A stretch of DNA of 43,936 nt from positions 1 to 43,936 of the forward strand of contig NZZG01000121.1 of assembly GCA_002698575.1 (NCBI GenBank), written 5' to 3'. The translations under genes and the position numbers were made by a program. Below the pieces are notes generated by a model. It was not told the DNA's origin, did not search any database, and was given only the letters and a program-made list of their open reading frames with translations. Below, one piece after another: positions 16,013 through 25,276 of the stretch; positions within the stretch are counted from its first letter, which is position 1, and the number at the start of each line of letters is the position of its first letter. This stretch comes from Pimelobacter sp. Its GTDB lineage: Bacteria; Actinomycetota; Actinomycetes; Propionibacteriales; Nocardioidaceae.

Positions 16013-18733
16013 CTATTCGGGGATGGTGTCCCCGGGATGGTCCGGCAGGCGGCGGACGAAGTGGTCGGAGCGCGGGTCGGCGACCGGCGCGACCCTCGCC
16101 GACGCCGTGAGCACGGTGGCCTCCTCCACCCCCGCCAGCACCAGGGACAGCTCGAGCGCGCTGAGCTGCGGGAGGTCGTTCTGCATCTGCGCGACCCGGC
16201 TGATGAGGTGCTCGACCGCGCCGACGTCGATGGGCTCGGCACCGCGGTAGCCGAACAGGATCGGGGAGCTCTTGACCTCGCGGACCATGGTGGCCACGTC
16301 GCGCTCCCCCAGCGGTGGGATCCGGTAGGAGCGGTCGGCCAGCAGGTCGATGATCGGCCCGGAGATCCCGAAGGAGACGACCGGACCGAAGAGCGGGTCC
16401 TCCATCGACTTGATCGCCACCGGAACCCCCGCCGCAGCGTTCTTCTGCACGACGAAGTCGGCCAGCGAGGCGTCCTTGACGAGGTCGGTGAGGGAGTCCC
16501 AGGCCGCGCGCATCTCGGCCGCGGTGTCGATGTTGCGCCACACGTGCGCCAGGTCCGGACGCTCCCGCAGACCCTCCGCGGTGGCCTTGAGCACGACGTC
16601 CCAGCCCAGGCGCCGACCCGCGGCCTGCGCCTCCTTCACGGTGGCCACCGCCACGGACTCCCACACGGAGATGCCGTAGGTCGCCAGCAGGGCGGAGACC
16701 TCGTCGCGACTGAGCTGCGCCCCCTCGGGGTGCGCTGCCAGTGCTTCGTTGAGGATCCGCTTGGCGGCGAACGCATCGACGTCGCCCGGGTCCGACGAGG
16801 GCCCGTCGGGGGTGCGCAGCCACACGGCGTAGTCCACGACGCGGGCCAGGGCCCGCACGGCCGCCTCGACCGCCGGGTAGGACGGCACCGAGCCGCGCCC
16901 CGCGTCGGAGCCGGCGACGTCGGGCACCCGCAGCAGCTCGGGCACACCCTCGGCACCGAGGAAGGAGGAGACCAGCGGCTTGTCGGACTGCTCGCCGACC
17001 GCGGCCAGGACGTTGGCGACGTCCTCGCCGGAGACGTTGAGCGGCGGGATGTAGACCGCGACCACCGCGTCGACCTCGGGGTCGTCGATCGCGTCGTCGA
17101 GGGCGTCCTCGAAGTCCTCCGCGCTCGGCTCGGCGCTGAGCGTCACCGTGCGGGCCACGAGCAGGCCCACGGCCGCGGCGGCGTCGGCCGCCAGCAGCCC
17201 GAGGGCGTCGGAGTTGCCGACGATGGCGACGCGTCGACCTCGCGGCAGCGGCTGGTGGGCCAGCAGCTGGGCGACGTCGAACATCTCCTCCAGGGTGTCG
17301 ACCTGGATGATGCCTGCCTGCTTGAACATCGCGTCCAGGGCCTCCGGCGGCGCCACGATCCGCCGTACGGCGTGACCCATCGGCACGCCCTGCGTGGTCC
17401 GCCCCGACCGCACCGCGATGATCGGCTTGCGCAGCGAGACCCGTCGCGCGATGCGGGAGAACTTGCGCGGGTTGCCGATCGACTCGAGGTAGAGCAGCAC
17501 GACCTCGGTCGCGTCGTCCTCCTCCCAGTACTGCAGGAGGTCGTTGCCGGAGACGTCGGCGCGGTTGCCCGCGCTGACGAACGTCGTCAGGCCGAGGCCG
17601 CGGTTCTGCACCTTCTCCAGGATCGCCGAGCCGAGCGCGCCCGACTGGCAGAAGAAGCCGGCGCGGCCACGCGGCGGCATCACCGAGGACAGCGACGCGT
17701 TGACCGACACGGCCGGGTCGGTGTTGATGACGCCCAGACAGTTCGGTCCGATCAGGCGCAACCCGTAGGACCGGGACAAGCCGACCAGGTGTCGCTGCCG
17801 CTTGCGGCCCTCCTCGCCCACCTCGGCGAAGCCGGAGGAGATCACGATCATCCCGTGCACGCCCTTGGCCGCACAGTCCAGCACGACGTCGTTGACCGCC
17901 TCGGCCGGCACCGCGACGATCGCGACGTCGACGTCGTCGGGGATGTCGGTGACGCTCTTGTACGACGGCAGGCCCGACACCGCGGGGGCGCTGGGGTTGA
18001 CCGCGTAGATCCGGCCGGTGAAGTCGTTGCTCACCAGGTTGCGGACCAGGACCTGCCCGATGGTGTCCTGGCGACGGCTGGCGCCGATCACCGCGATGGA
18101 GCGCGGGTTGAAGAACCGCTCGATGGAGGCTGCCTCGGCGCGGTGCTCGCGCCCGCGCATCACGCCGATCGAGGTGTCCGTGGGGTCGATGGAGAACTCC
18201 AGGCTGAGGACGCCGTCCTCGTAGCCGCTCGCGACGCGGTAGCCCGCATCACGGAAGGTGTGGATCATCGCCTGGTTGTCGGGCAGCACCTCGGCGATGA
18301 AGCGCTCGATGCCGCGCTCCCGGGCAGCCTGGGCGAGGTGCTCCAGCAGGAGCTGGGCGATGCCTCGGCCGTGGTGCTGGTCCTCGACCAGGAAGGCGAC
18401 CTCGGCCTCGCCGTCCCCGATCACGTCGTAGCGACCCACGGCGATCATCTGGTTCTGCAGGACCATCACCAGGGCGACCCGGTGGTCATGGTCGACCACG
18501 GTGAACCGCTTCACGTCCCGCTCGGAGAGGTTGGGCATCGGGCTGAAGAAGCGGTAGTACTTCGAGCGGTCCGAGACGCGCGCGTAGAACTGCACCAGCA
18601 GGTCGGCGTCGGCGGGGACGATCGGGCGGATGTGGGCCGTGCGCCCGTCACGGAGCAGGACGTCGGCCTCCCAGTGGCGGGGGGCCGAGGCGTGGTCGAC
18701 CGCATCGGCCACGCTGTGGGGGTCCGTGGTCAC
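16013..18733 (-). CDS. PatA-like protein: N-terminal GNAT fused to NDP-forming acyl-CoA-synthetase domains
   Basis: A 906-residue two-part protein. Residues ~20-190 form a GNAT domain (HIRPIVPADADLLVQFYARVS; acetyl-CoA loop EDQHHGRGIAQLLLEHL). Residues ~205-900 match NDP-forming acyl-CoA synthetases: a CoA-binding domain (FFNPRSIAVIGASRRQ), succinyl-CoA-ligase-like domains (IGPNCLGVIN, FFCQSGALGSA) and an ATP-grasp part (VVLKATAEGLRERPDLAHV, PVVSFGISG). The GNAT is N-terminal, as in Streptomyces lividans PatA and opposite to enterobacterial Pat. That protein acetylates acyl-CoA synthetases to control them. The loop that normally reads SHTGxLAG with the phospho-His is GHAVRRIVA here, so synthetase activity is doubtful. 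The GTG start lacks a Shine-Dalgarno but has TAGGCT seven bases upstream. Confidence 0.9.
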   Translation of the reverse strand: MTTDPHSVADAVDHASAPRHWEADVLLRDGRTAHIRPIVPADADLLVQFYARVSDRSKYYRFFSPMPNLSERDVKRFTVVDHDHRVALVMVLQNQMIAVGRYDVIGDGEAEVAFLVEDQHHGRGIAQLLLEHLAQAARERGIERFIAEVLPDNQAMIHTFRDAGYRVASGYEDGVLSLEFSIDPTDTSIGVMRGREHRAEAASIERFFNPRSIAVIGASRRQDTIGQVLVRNLVSNDFTGRIYAVNPSAPAVSGLPSYKSVTDIPDDVDVAIVAVPAEAVNDVVLDCAAKGVHGMIVISSGFAEVGEEGRKRQRHLVGLSRSYGLRLIGPNCLGVINTDPAVSVNASLSSVMPPRGRAGFFCQSGALGSAILEKVQNRGLGLTTFVSAGNRADVSGNDLLQYWEEDDATEVVLLYLESIGNPRKFSRIARRVSLRKPIIAVRSGRTTQGVPMGHAVRRIVAPPEALDAMFKQAGIIQVDTLEEMFDVAQLLAHQPLPRGRRVAIVGNSDALGLLAADAAAAVGLLVARTVTLSAEPSAEDFEDALDDAIDDPEVDAVVAVYIPPLNVSGEDVANVLAAVGEQSDKPLVSSFLGAEGVPELLRVPDVAGSDAGRGSVPSYPAVEAAVRALARVVDYAVWLRTPDGPSSDPGDVDAFAAKRILNEALAAHPEGAQLSRDEVSALLATYGISVWESVAVATVKEAQAAGRRLGWDVVLKATAEGLRERPDLAHVWRNIDTAAEMRAAWDSLTDLVKDASLADFVVQKNAAAGVPVAIKSMEDPLFGPVVSFGISGPIIDLLADRSYRIPPLGERDVATMVREVKSSPILFGYRGAEPIDVGAVEHLISRVAQMQNDLPQLSALELSLVLAGVEEATVLTASARVAPVADPRSDHFVRRLPDHPGDTIPE

Positions 18734-18740
18734 GCTGCAG

Positions 18741-18746
18741 AGCCTA
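18741..18746 (-). promoter_or_regulatory. Putative -10 box of a leaderless promoter (PatA-like gene)
   Basis: TAGGCT on the minus strand ends seven bases before the GTG start of the GNAT/acyl-CoA-synthetase gene, which has no Shine-Dalgarno. It lies between that start and the hairpin of the preceding gene. Confidence 0.5.
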
Positions 18747-18763
18747 CCGTCGAGCGACGACAC

Positions 18764-18799
18764 GCGGTGCGCCGCGGGCCGAGGCCCGCGGCGCACCGC
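18764..18799 (-). terminator. Perfect 17-bp GC hairpin, terminator of the exported-protein gene
   Basis: The arms GCGGTGCGCCGCGGGCC (18764-18780) and GGCCCGCGGCGCACCGC (18783-18799) are exact complements with two bases between them. The hairpin starts seven bases after the stop codon at 18807 and insulates that gene from the PatA-like gene downstream. There is no T-tract. Confidence 0.8.
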
Positions 18800-18806
18800 T
18801 GACAGG

Positions 18807-19499
18807 TCAGCTGCTCCAGGTGGCGGAGGTGACCAGGCAGGAGTCGCCCGGGCCGTAGACGCCGTTGCCGCCGGCCAGGGTGCCCCGCTTGGCACCCGTG
18901 CTCAGCAGTCCGGCCAGTGCCGTCCCGTCCGGCGCGATCGCGGAGAACTCCACGCTGTGGTTGCCGTAGTACTCCGTGTCGTCGGCGCCCGCCGAGCTGT
19001 ACAGCAGCTCGCGGTCGTCCTCGTCGGTGCTGGTGTTGAGGAAGTCGTCGAACGCGCCGCCCTCGGCGTCGTCGTAGTCGCTGTCGAAGACCGCGCCGTT
19101 CTGCGAGGTCTTGATGTAGATGACCGAGTAGGTCTCGGGGCTGGATGTGTCAGTGAAGCACTTGGCGTAGACCGTGAGCGCGCCCTCCTTGAACAGCGTC
19201 ACCTCGGGAGCGCTCGCCTGAGCCGCGTCGTAGCTCGGTCCGGAGGTCGGGCTGAGCTTCTTGTAGACGAGCTTGTCATCACCGGCGCCCCTGGCCAGGT
19301 CGGCGGATTTGAGCGAGCCGTTCTTGACCTGCTTGCCGGTCAGGGTCGACTTCTTGACGTCCTTGTTGGTGACCGAGCCGTTCTTGATGTCCTTGCCGGT
19401 GATCAGCTTGGCGGCGTACGACGTCCCGCCGAGCGACATGACGAGGGCGAGCAGCGCGACGACCAGCGCGGCTCCCGATAGCTTCTTGGACTGGAACAC
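18807..19499 (-). CDS. Exported protein with degenerate GKDIKNGS repeats
   Basis: A 230-residue secreted or surface protein. The GTG at 19497-19499 was chosen over a longer reading because AGGAG lies five bases upstream and the product then opens with a signal peptide (FQSKKLSGAALVV, then LLALVMSLGGTSYAA). After cleavage come four degenerate repeats (ITGKDIKNGS, VTNKDVKKST, LTGKQVKNGS, LKSADLARGA), an arrangement seen in many exported actinobacterial proteins of unknown role. A beta-rich acidic domain follows with two cysteines. The gene is monocistronic, with a strong hairpin after it, and lies divergent from parC across a region rich in inverted repeats. The function is unknown. Confidence 0.8.
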   Translation of the reverse strand: MFQSKKLSGAALVVALLALVMSLGGTSYAAKLITGKDIKNGSVTNKDVKKSTLTGKQVKNGSLKSADLARGAGDDKLVYKKLSPTSGPSYDAAQASAPEVTLFKEGALTVYAKCFTDTSSPETYSVIYIKTSQNGAVFDSDYDDAEGGAFDDFLNTSTDEDDRELLYSSAGADDTEYYGNHSVEFSAIAPDGTALAGLLSTGAKRGTLAGGNGVYGPGDSCLVTSATWSS

Positions 19500-19535
19500 G
19501 AGATCTCCTGAGTTGGGGGTGGCTGAACGACCCTC

Positions 19536-19622
19536 GACATTTCCATGTCCGACAGGCCCCGGACCATAGTCCGTTGTGACCATAACCCTCTAGGGTGTTG
19601 CGCAACCTTGCACACCTGTGCA
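19536..19622. promoter_or_regulatory. Four consecutive inverted repeats in the parC/exported-protein promoter region
   Basis: Within 87 bp are GACAT-TTCC-ATGTC (19536-19549), CGGAC-CATA-GTCCG (19560-19573), GTTGCGCAAC (19597-19606) and TGCACA-CC-TGTGCA (19609-19622). The region lies between the divergent starts at 19499 (minus) and 19694 (plus), and a TAGGGT -10 candidate for the plus strand sits at 19591-19596 among them. One or more are probably operators. Confidence 0.5.
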
Positions 19623-19693
19623 TATTCAGGTCAGGACGCTCCGGACGGCGTGCCCGCCGAGCATCACGGTCCGGCACCAGCGAGAATGCGGCC

Positions 19694-22231
19694 ATGGCTC
19701 GCCGTTCCACTCCCGCCGATCTCCCCGACGACTTCGAGGAGCACATCCTCGACATCGACATCGGCGAGGAGATGCGCAACTCGTTTCTGGAGTACTCCTA
19801 CTCCGTCATCTACTCCCGGGCGCTCCCCGACGCCCGCGACGGCCTCAAGCCCGTCCAGCGACGCATCCTCTACACGATGAACGACATGGGCCTGCGGCCG
19901 GACCGTGGGCACGTCAAGAGCGCCCGGGTCGTCGGTGAGGTGATGGGCCGGCTGCACCCGCACGGCGACAGCGCCATCTACGACGCGCTGGTGCGGATGA
20001 CCCAGCCGTTCGCGATGCGGGTGCCCACCGTCGACGGGCACGGCAACTTCGGCTCCCCGGACGACTCCCCTGCGGCGATGCGCTACACCGAGTGCCGGAT
20101 GGCGCCGGCCGCGGTCGCGATGACGGCCGACATCGACGAGGACACCGTCGACTTCCGTCCCAACTACGACTCCCGCGAGCTCGAGCCCTCCGTGCTGCCG
20201 GCGGCGATCCCGCACCTGCTGGTCAACGGCACGACCGGCATCGCGGTCGGGATGGCGACCAACTGCGCTCCCCACAACCTCGTCGAGGTCATCGCTGCCC
20301 TGCGGCACCTGATCAAGACCCCCCGCGCATCCCTCGACGACCTGATGCGCTTCATCCCCGGCCCCGATCTGCCCACGGGCGGGAAGATCGTCGGCCTGGA
20401 CGGGATCCGCGACGCCTACGAGACCGGCCGCGGCTCCTTCCGGATGCGCGCCACCGCCCGGATCGAGACCATCGGACGTCGCAAGGCGATCGTCGTCACC
20501 GAGCTCCCCTACGCGGTGGGGACCGAGAAGGTGATGGAGCGGATCAAGACCCTCGTGCAGGGCAAGAAGCTCCAGGGCATCTCCGACATCAAGGACCTCA
20601 CCGACCGCGACAAGGGTCTCCAGCTGGTCATCGAGGTCAAGAACGGCTTCGTGCCCGAGGCGCTGCTCGAGCAGCTCTACAAGATGACGCCGCTCGAGGA
20701 CTCCTTCGGCATCAACAACGTGGCGCTCGTCGACGGGCAGCCCCGCACCCTGGGCCTCAAGGAGCTGCTCGAGGTCTTCCTGCAGCACCGCTACGACGTC
20801 GTACGGCGCCGATCGCTCTTCCGGCGCAACAAGAAGGCCGACCGGCTCCACCTGGTCGACGGGCTCCTCATCGCGCTGCTCGACATCGACGAGGTCATCC
20901 AGGTGATCCGCACCAGCGACGATGCTGCCGGTGCCCGTGAGCGTCTCCAGACCGTCTTCGAGCTCTCCCAGGCCCAGGCCGACTACATCCTCGAGATGCA
21001 GCTGCGCCGGCTGACCCGGTTCAGCAGGATCGAGCTGGAGAAGGAGCAGGAGGAGCTGCGTCGCGAGATCGAGGAGCTCGACGCCATCCTGGCCGACGAG
21101 AAGCTCCTGCAGAGGCTCGTCTCCGAGGAGCTCGCCGAGGTCGCCAAGACCTACGGCACCCCCCGCCGTACGGTCCTGCTCCAGTCGGCCGGCACGACGG
21201 TCACGGCCGCGACCGCGACCCTCGAGGTCCCCGACGACCCGTGCTTCGCCCTGATGTCGGCCAGCGGCCTCTTGGCCCGCACCAGCGGGACCGAGGTCGG
21301 CCAGGGCGACGACCGCGCGAACCACGACGTGGTGACGTCGGTGGTGCGCACCACCGCACGCGGCGAGATCGGCGTGCTCACCTCCGCCGGTCGACTGCTG
21401 CGCCTGGGGATGCTGGACCTCCCGGCGCTCCCCCCGTCGGCCAACGACCCCAACCTCTCCGGTGGACTCCCGCTGAGCGAGGTGCTCCCGCTGGCGCCGA
21501 AGGAGCGCGCCCTGGCGCTGTGCACCCTGAGCGGGGAGGGCCCCGGCCTGGCACTCGGCACGCGCGACGGCACCGTCAAGCGGGTGAACCCCGAGGTCCT
21601 CGGGCGCGACGAGTGGGAGGTCATCGGCCTCAAGGACGGCGACGAGGTCGTCGGCGCCATCGAGCTGGTCACGGGCCAGGAGACGCTCTGCTTCGTGTCC
21701 AGCGACGCCCAGCTGCTGCACTTCTCCGCCTCCCTCGTGCGGCCGCAGGGTCGTACCGGAGGCGGTGTGGCCGGCATCAAGCTGGGAGCCGGGCAGCGGG
21801 TGGCGTGGTTCGGCGCCGTGGACCCGGATGCTCCCGAGGGGTCGGTGCTGGTCACGGCCTCCGGATCCTCCACGGCTCTGCCCGGCACCGAGCCGGGCCT
21901 GGTGAAGGTGACCCCGTTCACGGAGTACCCACCCAAGGGGCGCGCCACCGGCGGCGTGCGCTGCCACCGCTTCCTCAAGGGCGAGGACGCCCTGGTCTTC
22001 GCCTGGGTCGGCGCGGCGCCCGCGCGTGCCGCTGCCACCAGCGGTGCGCCGGTGGCGCTGCCCGCGACACCCGGGCGTCGCGACGGCTCGGGTGTCCCCG
22101 CAGCGCAGCCGATCGCCGCCTGCTCGGGCCCCGTGGCCGTCCGTGTCGGCTCCGCCGGACCGGTCGGGGGACCTCCCGACGACGACGGCGCCGGCGACGA
22201 CACGCGGGCGCTCGACGATGTGACAGGCTGA
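19694..22231 (+). CDS. parC: DNA topoisomerase IV subunit A (ParC type)
   Basis: An 845-residue type IIA topoisomerase cleavage subunit. The N-terminal winged-helix domain carries [13 protein letters not shown] and [15 protein letters not shown]. The catalytic tyrosine is Tyr131 in [10 protein letters not shown] coiled-coil ([20 protein letters not shown]) is followed by a six-bladed beta-pinwheel from ~residue 510. The strict GyrA-box (QRRGGKG) is absent, with [13 protein letters not shown] in its place, which argues for ParC rather than GyrA. The partner ParE is encoded 3 kb downstream on the other strand. The C-terminus ends in a low-complexity Asp/Gly tail. The ATG has no Shine-Dalgarno; GAGAAT six bases upstream could be a leaderless -10. 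Confidence 0.92.
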   Translation: MARRSTPADLPDDFEEHILDIDIGEEMRNSFLEYSYSVIYSRALPDARDGLKPVQRRILYTMNDMGLRPDRGHVKSARVVGEVMGRLHPHGDSAIYDALVRMTQPFAMRVPTVDGHGNFGSPDDSPAAMRYTECRMAPAAVAMTADIDEDTVDFRPNYDSRELEPSVLPAAIPHLLVNGTTGIAVGMATNCAPHNLVEVIAALRHLIKTPRASLDDLMRFIPGPDLPTGGKIVGLDGIRDAYETGRGSFRMRATARIETIGRRKAIVVTELPYAVGTEKVMERIKTLVQGKKLQGISDIKDLTDRDKGLQLVIEVKNGFVPEALLEQLYKMTPLEDSFGINNVALVDGQPRTLGLKELLEVFLQHRYDVVRRRSLFRRNKKADRLHLVDGLLIALLDIDEVIQVIRTSDDAAGARERLQTVFELSQAQADYILEMQLRRLTRFSRIELEKEQEELRREIEELDAILADEKLLQRLVSEELAEVAKTYGTPRRTVLLQSAGTTVTAATATLEVPDDPCFALMSASGLLARTSGTEVGQGDDRANHDVVTSVVRTTARGEIGVLTSAGRLLRLGMLDLPALPPSANDPNLSGGLPLSEVLPLAPKERALALCTLSGEGPGLALGTRDGTVKRVNPEVLGRDEWEVIGLKDGDEVVGAIELVTGQETLCFVSSDAQLLHFSASLVRPQGRTGGGVAGIKLGAGQRVAWFGAVDPDAPEGSVLVTASGSSTALPGTEPGLVKVTPFTEYPPKGRATGGVRCHRFLKGEDALVFAWVGAAPARAAATSGAPVALPATPGRRDGSGVPAAQPIAACSGPVAVRVGSAGPVGGPPDDDGAGDDTRALDDVTG

Positions 22232-22236
22232 CACCC

Positions 22237-22959
22237 ATGACCCTGATCCGACGCGCAGCGGTCGGGGCCTGCGCGGCTCTGCTGTCGCTCCCCCTGGCCG
22301 CGTGCAGCGGCGACGACACCCCCGGCACGTCCGACGGCGACACGTCCGGCGCGAGTCCCGAGGAGGTCTTGGCCCAGGCCAAGGCGGAGCTGGACGAGAC
22401 CTCCGGGGTGCGGCTCTCCCTCTCGACCGAGGACGAGCGACCTGACGGTGACTTCCTGCGCAGCGCCGACGGGATCATCACCGACGCACCGGCCTTCCAG
22501 GGCACGGCCGGTGGCCGGTTCCTCGGCTTCGACGCCGAGGACATCGAGGTCCGCTCGGTCGACGGCGACTTCTACGTCAACGCCCCCATCATCGGGTGGG
22601 ACACCTACGACCCCGCCGAGCTGTGCGCCCCCGACCCGGCGTTGCTCCTCGACCCGGACACCGGTGTCTCCAACGTCCTGGTCGCGGCCACCGACGTCGA
22701 GGCGGGCGAGCAGCGCCGCGCCGACGACGACAACTCGGTCATCGTGACGCCGTACAAGGCCGCGGTCCCCGGGGACGCGGTCGCCGCCATCCTGCCGTGC
22801 GCTCCCGGCGACACCTTCGAGGCGACCTTCACCGTCGACGACGAGGGTCGACTGCGGGCCGCCGACCTCACCGGCGAGTTCTTCTCCGGCGGAGGCGAGA
22901 TCACCTACACGATCGCGATCACCGAGTACGGCGTCACGCAGGAGATCACCGCTCCCTGA
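22237..22959 (+). CDS. LppX/LprAFG-family lipoprotein (LprG-like)
   Basis: A 240-residue lipoprotein with lipobox LPLAAC (Cys23), a Ser/Thr/Gly/Asp-rich linker and an LppX/LprG-type domain: EVLAQAKAELDETSGVRLSLSTED, GGRFLGFDAEDIEVRSVDGDFYV, VTPYKAAVPGDAVAAILPC and EITYTIAITEYG. In mycobacteria LprG binds triacylated lipids in a hydrophobic pocket and passes them to the cell envelope together with the MFS protein P55 (Rv1411c-Rv1410c). The next gene here is such an MFS protein, which strongly supports the call. The ATG is five bases after the parC stop. CAGGCT lies seven bases before the ATG, so an internal promoter is possible. Confidence 0.85.
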   Translation: MTLIRRAAVGACAALLSLPLAACSGDDTPGTSDGDTSGASPEEVLAQAKAELDETSGVRLSLSTEDERPDGDFLRSADGIITDAPAFQGTAGGRFLGFDAEDIEVRSVDGDFYVNAPIIGWDTYDPAELCAPDPALLLDPDTGVSNVLVAATDVEAGEQRRADDDNSVIVTPYKAAVPGDAVAAILPCAPGDTFEATFTVDDEGRLRAADLTGEFFSGGGEITYTIAITEYGVTQEITAP

Positions 22960-22999
22960 CGGGGCGTGGTCCCTGCCTGACACGCGTGATGAGGCCCGC

Positions 23000-24763
23000 A
23001 TGAGCACGCCGAGCGCCGCGGTGCTCGACCGTCGCTCGCGCGCCCTGCTCGTCTTCGGTGCCGTTGCGGTGGCCTTCGCGGCCATCGACACCTACGTCGT
23101 CGTGCTGGCGCTTCCCGAGATGATGACCTCGGTCGGCATCAGCGCCCAGGACCTCCAGCGCGCCGCGCCGATCATCTCGGGATTCCTGCTCGGCTACGTC
23201 GCCGTCCTGCCGCTGATCGGCCGGGTCGCGGACCTGCGCGGCCCGGTGCCGGTCCTCGTCGCCTCCCTGGTCACCTTCACCGTCGGCTCCGTCGTCACCG
23301 CCGTCGGCTACGACCTGGCCGGCGTCGTCGCCGGACGCTTCCTTCAAGGCCTCGGCGGCGGTGGCCTGGTGCCCGCCACGATGGCGCTCGTCGCCGCGCT
23401 CTACCCCGTCGAGCTACGCGGGATGCCCCTGGGCCTGGTCTCGGCGGTCCAGGAGTTCGGCTCCGTGCTCGGTCCGCTGTTCGGGGCGGCCGTGCTCTCT
23501 GTGTCGTCGTGGCGGGCGATCTTCGCGATCAACGCGGCGGTCGCGGTGCTGCTCGTGGTCGTCGTCCGGGTCCTGCGTCACGATGACGACGTCCGGGCAG
23601 CCCCTCGCGGCCCGTCCCACCGCCCCGCGACCTCCGTCGAGCCGCGACGTGGGCTGCCCGACCTGCTCGGCGCCGCGGCCCTGCTGGTCGCGACGGTCTG
23701 TGCCGTGCTCGTGCTGTACCCGCCCGACCGGTGGTACCTGGACCTCACCTACGGCGAGCTCTTCATCCCGGTCGTGGCCTCGGGTCGGTGGCTCTCTCCG
23801 CTGGGCCTGGTCGCGGTCGCCGGCCTGCTCATCCTCGTCGTGCGGTGCTTCACCGCGCGGCGGCCCCTCGTCGACGCGCGGTCGTGGGGGCGCAGCCTCG
23901 TGGCGGCAGACCTCGCCGGGGCGACGTACCTGGCGGTGGCGCTGGGGGGCGTCGTCCTGGCCTTCGCGACCGCAGATCCCGAGATCTCGGTCTTCTCCCC
24001 CCAGGGTCCGTGGCTGCTGGCCGCCTCGGCCTTGGCCGTCGTGGCCCTGGTGATCCACCTCCGACGCAGCAGCAACCCTCTGGTCCCGCCCGGGACCCTG
24101 CGTGCGATGCCGGCCTGGGGGTCGCTCGTCGTGAGCCTGCTGGTGGGCTGGGCGCTGATCGCAGCGCTCGTCGACATCCCCCTCTTCGCCCGCACCACGA
24201 CGTACGACACCCAGCTGGGGGCCGCTCTGGTGCTGCTGAGGTTCCTCGTCGCCCTGCCCGTCGGCGCGGTGGCCGGGGGCTACCTGGTGCGAGGCGTGCC
24301 GGCCGGAGCGATCACCTGTGCGGGCATGCTGCTGTCCGCGGGCTCCTTCTGGTGGATGTCGACCTGGGGCGAGACGAGCCTGGACTCCTTCGCCTCCAAC
24401 GTCCCGCTCGTGCTCTGCGGGCTCGGCTTCGGCCTGGCCCTGGCGCCCGTCAACGCCGCGATCCTGGCCACCACCCGGGACGACACCCACGGCATCGCCA
24501 GCGCCCTGGTGGTCGTCGCGCGGATGATCGGCATGCTCGTCGGCATCTCGGTCCTCACCACGTGGGGGCTCGCGCGGCTCTACGACGCGGGCGCGGCCAA
24601 CCCGGACCTGAGCGTGACCGAGCTCGGCATCCTGCAGGAGCAGGCTGTCTTCGAGGGTGCCGCCCTGTTCGCGCTGATGGCCGCGGTCGCCGGTGTGATC
24701 TTGCTCCGAGGGGCCCCGACACGCAGGGTCGACACGGGTGCGGTCACGCGCCCGGAGGGATGA
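23000..24763 (+). CDS. MFS transporter, P55 (Rv1410)-like
   Basis: A 587-residue major-facilitator protein with about 14 transmembrane segments. The motif-A region is GRVADLRGPVPVLV. The motif C-like antiporter sequence is LGPLFGAAVLSVSSWRAIFAINA. A long polar loop (~residues 195-225) and an extracellular stretch DRWYLDLTYGELFIPV follow. Pairing with the LprG-like lipoprotein 40 bp upstream matches the mycobacterial lprG-P55 operon, which exports triacylglycerides and affects lipoarabinomannan and drug resistance. GAGG lies before the ATG. Its stop TGA abuts the ATG of the carbonic anhydrase gene. Confidence 0.88.
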   Translation: MSTPSAAVLDRRSRALLVFGAVAVAFAAIDTYVVVLALPEMMTSVGISAQDLQRAAPIISGFLLGYVAVLPLIGRVADLRGPVPVLVASLVTFTVGSVVTAVGYDLAGVVAGRFLQGLGGGGLVPATMALVAALYPVELRGMPLGLVSAVQEFGSVLGPLFGAAVLSVSSWRAIFAINAAVAVLLVVVVRVLRHDDDVRAAPRGPSHRPATSVEPRRGLPDLLGAAALLVATVCAVLVLYPPDRWYLDLTYGELFIPVVASGRWLSPLGLVAVAGLLILVVRCFTARRPLVDARSWGRSLVAADLAGATYLAVALGGVVLAFATADPEISVFSPQGPWLLAASALAVVALVIHLRRSSNPLVPPGTLRAMPAWGSLVVSLLVGWALIAALVDIPLFARTTTYDTQLGAALVLLRFLVALPVGAVAGGYLVRGVPAGAITCAGMLLSAGSFWWMSTWGETSLDSFASNVPLVLCGLGFGLALAPVNAAILATTRDDTHGIASALVVVARMIGMLVGISVLTTWGLARLYDAGAANPDLSVTELGILQEQAVFEGAALFALMAAVAGVILLRGAPTRRVDTGAVTRPEG

Positions 24764-25276
24764 ATGGATAAACTCCCGCCTGTGGCTGACTTCGCGGACC
24801 TGGTCGAGGCTAATGCTGCCTACGCCGAATCCTTCTCCGACGGCGGGTTCGACGGCATCGCCAGGGCGGGCGTCGGCATCGTCACGTGCATGGACTCGCG
24901 CATCGAGCCCCTCGAGATGCTCGGTCTCAAGCTGGGCGACGCCAAGATCCTACGCACACCGGGAGGCCGGGTCACCCACACCACGCTCGAGGCGCTCGTC
25001 ATCGCCGTGCACCTGCTGGGCGTCAAGCGGATTCTGATCGTGGCTCACACGCGCTGCGCGATGGCCAGCAGCACCACCCAGGAGCTGCGCGACCGGATCG
25101 AGGCCTCGGCCGGCCAGGACGCCTCGTGGCTCACGATCACCGCGACGGCCGACCAGCTCGAGTCGCTCGCCGACGACGTCCAGAAGCTGCGCACCCACCC
25201 GCTCGTGCCCGAGGACGTGATCGTGGGCGGCTTCGTCTACGACGTCGACACCGGCCTCATCCACCGCAAGTACTGA
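24764..25276 (+). CDS. Beta-class carbonic anhydrase (Rv1284-like)
   Basis: A 170-residue cytosolic zinc enzyme that hydrates CO2 to bicarbonate. All key residues are present: Cys42-x-Asp44-x-Arg46 in VTCMDSRI, then His95 and Cys98 in HTRCAM. Cys42, His95 and Cys98 would bind zinc, and the Asp44-Arg46 dyad gates the site. The short form without an N-terminal extension resembles mycobacterial Rv1284. GGAGGGATGA precedes the ATG and the MFS stop directly abuts it, so it is the last gene of the parC-lprG-MFS transcript. Its TGA is followed immediately by the parE TGA on the other strand. Confidence 0.93.
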   Translation: MDKLPPVADFADLVEANAAYAESFSDGGFDGIARAGVGIVTCMDSRIEPLEMLGLKLGDAKILRTPGGRVTHTTLEALVIAVHLLGVKRILIVAHTRCAMASSTTQELRDRIEASAGQDASWLTITATADQLESLADDVQKLRTHPLVPEDVIVGGFVYDVDTGLIHRKY

